From NCBI RefSeq assembly GCF_027489515.1, contig NZ_JAIXZS010000061.1, forward strand, positions 18,088 to 82,087: a stretch of DNA of 64,000 nt, in the 5' to 3' direction. The notes under the pieces are model-generated. The model saw only the letters and a list, made by a program, of their open reading frames with translations. It ran no database searches and was not told the origin of the DNA. Below are positions 61,900-64,000 of this stretch, one piece after another; the stretch's first letter is position 1; each line of letters opens with the position of its first letter. Source of the stretch: Novosphingobium sp. (GTDB taxonomy: Bacteria > Pseudomonadota > Alphaproteobacteria > Sphingomonadales > Sphingomonadaceae). A program made the translations under genes and the position numbers.

Positions 61900-62867
61900 G
61901 CCTGCGCAAGCGCCTGCCGATCCTGCTGCTGCTGGCCGTGCTGGCAGGAGCGGCGATCTGGTTCTTCACGCGGCAGGCGGCCCCAGATCCGTGGCTCGGC
62001 TATGTGGAGGGCGAGGCGCTTTATGTGGCGGCGCCGGTTTCGGGCACGCTGGCGAGCCGGCCGGTGGAGCGCGGCGGGCGGGTGAGCGCGGGGGCGCCAC
62101 TGTTTGCGCTCGATCCGAGAACGGCGGACGCAAGCGCGGCGCAGGCGGCGGCGCAAGTGCAGTCCGCGCAGGCTTCGCTAAGCGATCTCGGCGCAGCGCG
62201 CGAGCGCACGCCGGAAATCGATGTGGCGCGCGCGGCGGAAGCATCTGCGCGGGCGCAATTGGTGCGCGCGGAAGCGGACTTCCGGCGCTTTGCCGATCTG
62301 GCGGCCAAGGGCTTTGCCAGCCGCACGCAGCTGGATGCGGCGCGCGCGGCAAGAGATAGCGCGGCGGCGCAAGTGGCGCAGGCGCAGGCGCAGCAACGCA
62401 GCGGGGCGCTGACGGTCGGGCGTTCGAGCCAGCAGGCAGCGGCGGCCGCGCAAGTCGTGGGCGCGCAGGCAGCGTTGGCGGCAGAAGCGCGGCGGCGGCA
62501 GGAAATTGCGCCGGTTTCGCCCGCAGCAGGGCAGATCGAGCAGACCTATTTCAACCCCGGCGAATGGGTGCCGGCGAACCAGCCGGTCGTTTCGATCATT
62601 CCCGACGACAAGCGCAAGATCCGCTTCTTTGTGCCGCAGGACAAGGTGGCAGGGATGCACCCCGGTACGGCAGTGCGCTTTACCTGCGATGGCTGCGGTG
62701 AGGCGCGGACGGCAACGGTGCGGTTCATCGCGCCGCGCGCGGAATACACGCCGCCGGTGATCTACAGCGAACATGCCCGCGCGAAGCTGGTGTTCATGGT
62801 GGAAGCGGCGCTGCCGGCGGACAAGCCCTTGCCGCTGGGGTTGCCGGTGGCGGTGAGCGTGCCTTGA
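61896..62867 (+). CDS. HlyD/YbhG-type membrane-fusion protein
   Basis: 323 residues from ATG 61896. N-terminal anchor (LPILLLLAVLAGAAIWFF), lipoyl half-motif YVEGEALYVAAPVSGTLASR, a coiled-coil hairpin (about 75-195, Ala-rich), the second half IAPVSPAAGQIEQTYFNPGE, then a beta-barrel domain with FFVPQDKVAGMHPG. It links the inner-membrane ABC exporter to the periplasm. Confidence 0.9.
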   Translation: MSLRKRLPILLLLAVLAGAAIWFFTRQAAPDPWLGYVEGEALYVAAPVSGTLASRPVERGGRVSAGAPLFALDPRTADASAAQAAAQVQSAQASLSDLGAARERTPEIDVARAAEASARAQLVRAEADFRRFADLAAKGFASRTQLDAARAARDSAAAQVAQAQAQQRSGALTVGRSSQQAAAAAQVVGAQAALAAEARRRQEIAPVSPAAGQIEQTYFNPGEWVPANQPVVSIIPDDKRKIRFFVPQDKVAGMHPGTAVRFTCDGCGEARTATVRFIAPRAEYTPPVIYSEHARAKLVFMVEAALPADKPLPLGLPVAVSVP

Positions 62868-63856
62868 GTACACCCCTTCACCACCCTTCGGGCGGTCCCC
62901 CTCCCCTTGCCGGGGAGGATCTTGTGATTGACGTGCGGGGGCTGACCAAGCGGTTTGGCGGGCGCACGGTGGTCGACGCCGTAGACCTTTCGGTGGCGCG
63001 GGGGCGGATCTGCGGGTTTCTGGGGCCGAACGGTTCGGGCAAGACCACGACCTTGCGGATGATCTGCGGTCTGTTGATCCCCGATGCGGGCGAGGGGACT
63101 GTTCTGGGGCAGGACCTCAAGACCCGGCGCAGCGCAATCAAGGCACGCGTGGGCTATATGACGCAGAAGTTCGGGCTGTTTTCCGACCTGACGATTGCGG
63201 AGAATCTGGAGTTCTTTGCGCGGGTGCATGGCCTGCCGCACCGCAAGGATCGGGTGGCCGAGGCGCTTGGGCAACTGGGGCTGACGACGCGCGGTGACCA
63301 GCTGGCGGGCAAGCTTTCGGGCGGGTGGAAGCAGCGGCTCGCGCTGGCGGCCTGCGTGCTCCACGATCCCGAAATCCTGCTGCTGGACGAGCCGACCGCA
63401 GGCGTCGATCCGCAGGCGCGGCGCGAGTTCTGGGACCAGATTCACGGGCTGGCGGCGGGCGGGATGACCGTGCTCGTCTCCACGCACTACATGGACGAGG
63501 CCGAGCGGTGCCACGAGATCGCCTATATCGCCTATGGCCGGATGCTGGCGCGCGGGAGCATTGCCGAGGTGGTCGAGGGCTCCGGCCTCAAGGCGCTGCA
63601 GGGCGAAGGCGAATTACCCGATGGAACGGGTGCGGACAGGCTGGCTGCGGCCATTGAGGCGCGGCCCGGTGTAGCGATGGCGGCTCCCTTCGGCACGGCG
63701 CTGCACGTGTGCGGGCCGGACATGGCGGCGCTGCATGCAGCGGTGGCGCCGTGGGCGGACACGATCAGCTTCCGCGAGGCGGTGCCCAGCCTTGAGGACG
63801 TGTTCATCCATCTGATGCGCGGGGCCGAGGACAATTCGGTGGTGGTGCAGGCATGA
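62864..63856 (+). CDS. ABC-type multidrug exporter ATPase (YbhF-like)
   Basis: 330 residues if TTG 62864 is used, overlapping the HlyD stop. Walker A is GPNGSGKTTT (K60), the signature KLSGGWKQRLALA, and Walker B ILLLDEPTAGVDP. The first 17 residues (PLHHPSGGPPPLAGED) are encoded by a palindromic repeat, so a downstream GTG near 62925 may be the ancestral start. Single ATPase domain, half the length of E. coli YbhF, which has two. Confidence 0.9.
   Translation: MSTPLHHPSGGPPPLAGEDLVIDVRGLTKRFGGRTVVDAVDLSVARGRICGFLGPNGSGKTTTLRMICGLLIPDAGEGTVLGQDLKTRRSAIKARVGYMTQKFGLFSDLTIAENLEFFARVHGLPHRKDRVAEALGQLGLTTRGDQLAGKLSGGWKQRLALAACVLHDPEILLLDEPTAGVDPQARREFWDQIHGLAAGGMTVLVSTHYMDEAERCHEIAYIAYGRMLARGSIAEVVEGSGLKALQGEGELPDGTGADRLAAAIEARPGVAMAAPFGTALHVCGPDMAALHAAVAPWADTISFREAVPSLEDVFIHLMRGAEDNSVVVQA
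62900..62918. repeat. Palindromic repeat inside the 5' end of the ABC ATPase gene
   Basis: CCTCCCC (62900-62906) and GGGGAGG (62912-62918) form a hairpin with loop TTGCC, next to another small hairpin around 62883-62896 (ACC, CTTCGG, GGT). Such GC-rich paired hairpins are typical of alphaproteobacterial intergenic repeats. Confidence 0.6.
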
Positions 63857-63866
63857 GGACACTCTG

Positions 63867-64000
63867 GTGAGCGCGACACCGCTGCAGCGCATCGGTGCGA
63901 TGGTGTTCAAGGAAGTGCGGCAGATGCTGCGCGACCGGGGCACGGTGGGCATGATGCTGGTCATGCCGCTGATGCAGCTGATGATCTTCGGCTATGCGAT
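63867..64000 (+). CDS. ABC-2 type permease, start only
   Basis: From GTG 63867 (a short ATG at 63853 stops at once), open at the right edge; 44 codons visible. MVFKEVRQMLRDRGTVGMMLV and the following hydrophobic MPLMQLMIFGYAM match the N-terminus of YbhS/YbhR-type exporter permeases. It completes the TetR-HlyD-ATPase set. Confidence 0.85.
   Translation, partial: MSATPLQRIGAMVFKEVRQMLRDRGTVGMMLVMPLMQLMIFGYA

Overview
The window is high-GC, tightly packed alphaproteobacterial chromosome. Gene content points to the Sphingomonadales (family Sphingomonadaceae, possibly Novosphingobium): an alphaproteobacterial-type SspB, a hisB-hisH-hisA-hisF-hisE order, a tol-pal operon starting with a YbgC-type thioesterase, phaC next to phaZ, a RamB-type regulator divergent from aceA, and a PEP-CTERM mini-protein. 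The taxon is an inference from gene content; no rRNA marker is present. The only RNA gene of a standard class is one tRNA-Gln.

Layout: 1-7923 is a catabolic island. On the minus strand it has an alcohol dehydrogenase, an acyl-CoA dehydrogenase and an SDR. On the plus strand an operon holds two acyl-CoA dehydrogenases, an SDR, an SMP-30 hydrolase and an AHSA1-type protein. Two copies of one 16-bp operator precede two of these transcription units. 7981-9543 (minus) is sspB, a small basic protein and gmk. 9637-13729 is the his operon, with a small membrane protein between hisA and hisF and a tiny PEP-CTERM protein behind a near-consensus sigma-54 promoter between hisF and hisE. 13808-18387 is ybgC-tolQ-tolR-tolA-tolB-pal, followed by a J-domain protein. 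19032-21927 (minus) is a GNAT, DUF1285, NUDIX and CCA-transferase operon.

22002-27947 mixes an atypical SDR, a GBBH/TauD-like dioxygenase, an MFS transporter and a Tat-exported adenosine-deaminase-like enzyme. 26550-32533 is carbon-storage and acetate metabolism: a RamB/PrpR-type regulator and aceA share a divergent promoter with a 9+9 bp inverted repeat, followed by phaZ and phaC. 32732-35509 holds two copies of a structured element, each just upstream of a tiny ORF, around an ftrA-like regulator and a rhodanese. 37526-46158 holds two RTX proteins sharing repeat modules, flanking an ECF sigma factor and a membrane Ser/Thr kinase.

46293-57460 is mostly housekeeping: tRNA-Gln, yghU, gph, glmU and glmS, with accessory genes between them (an AAC(6')-like acetyltransferase, an LprI-like protein and a VapBC-type pair). 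The tail has a GGDEF-EAL protein, purQ and purS, and a TetR-HlyD-ABC exporter operon of YbhGFSR type that runs off the right edge.

Most notable for follow-up: the duplicated structured leader before two tiny ORFs (32732-32865 and 35077-35202), the sigma-54-driven mini PEP-CTERM gene inside the his operon, and the RTX / sigma factor / kinase / RTX block.
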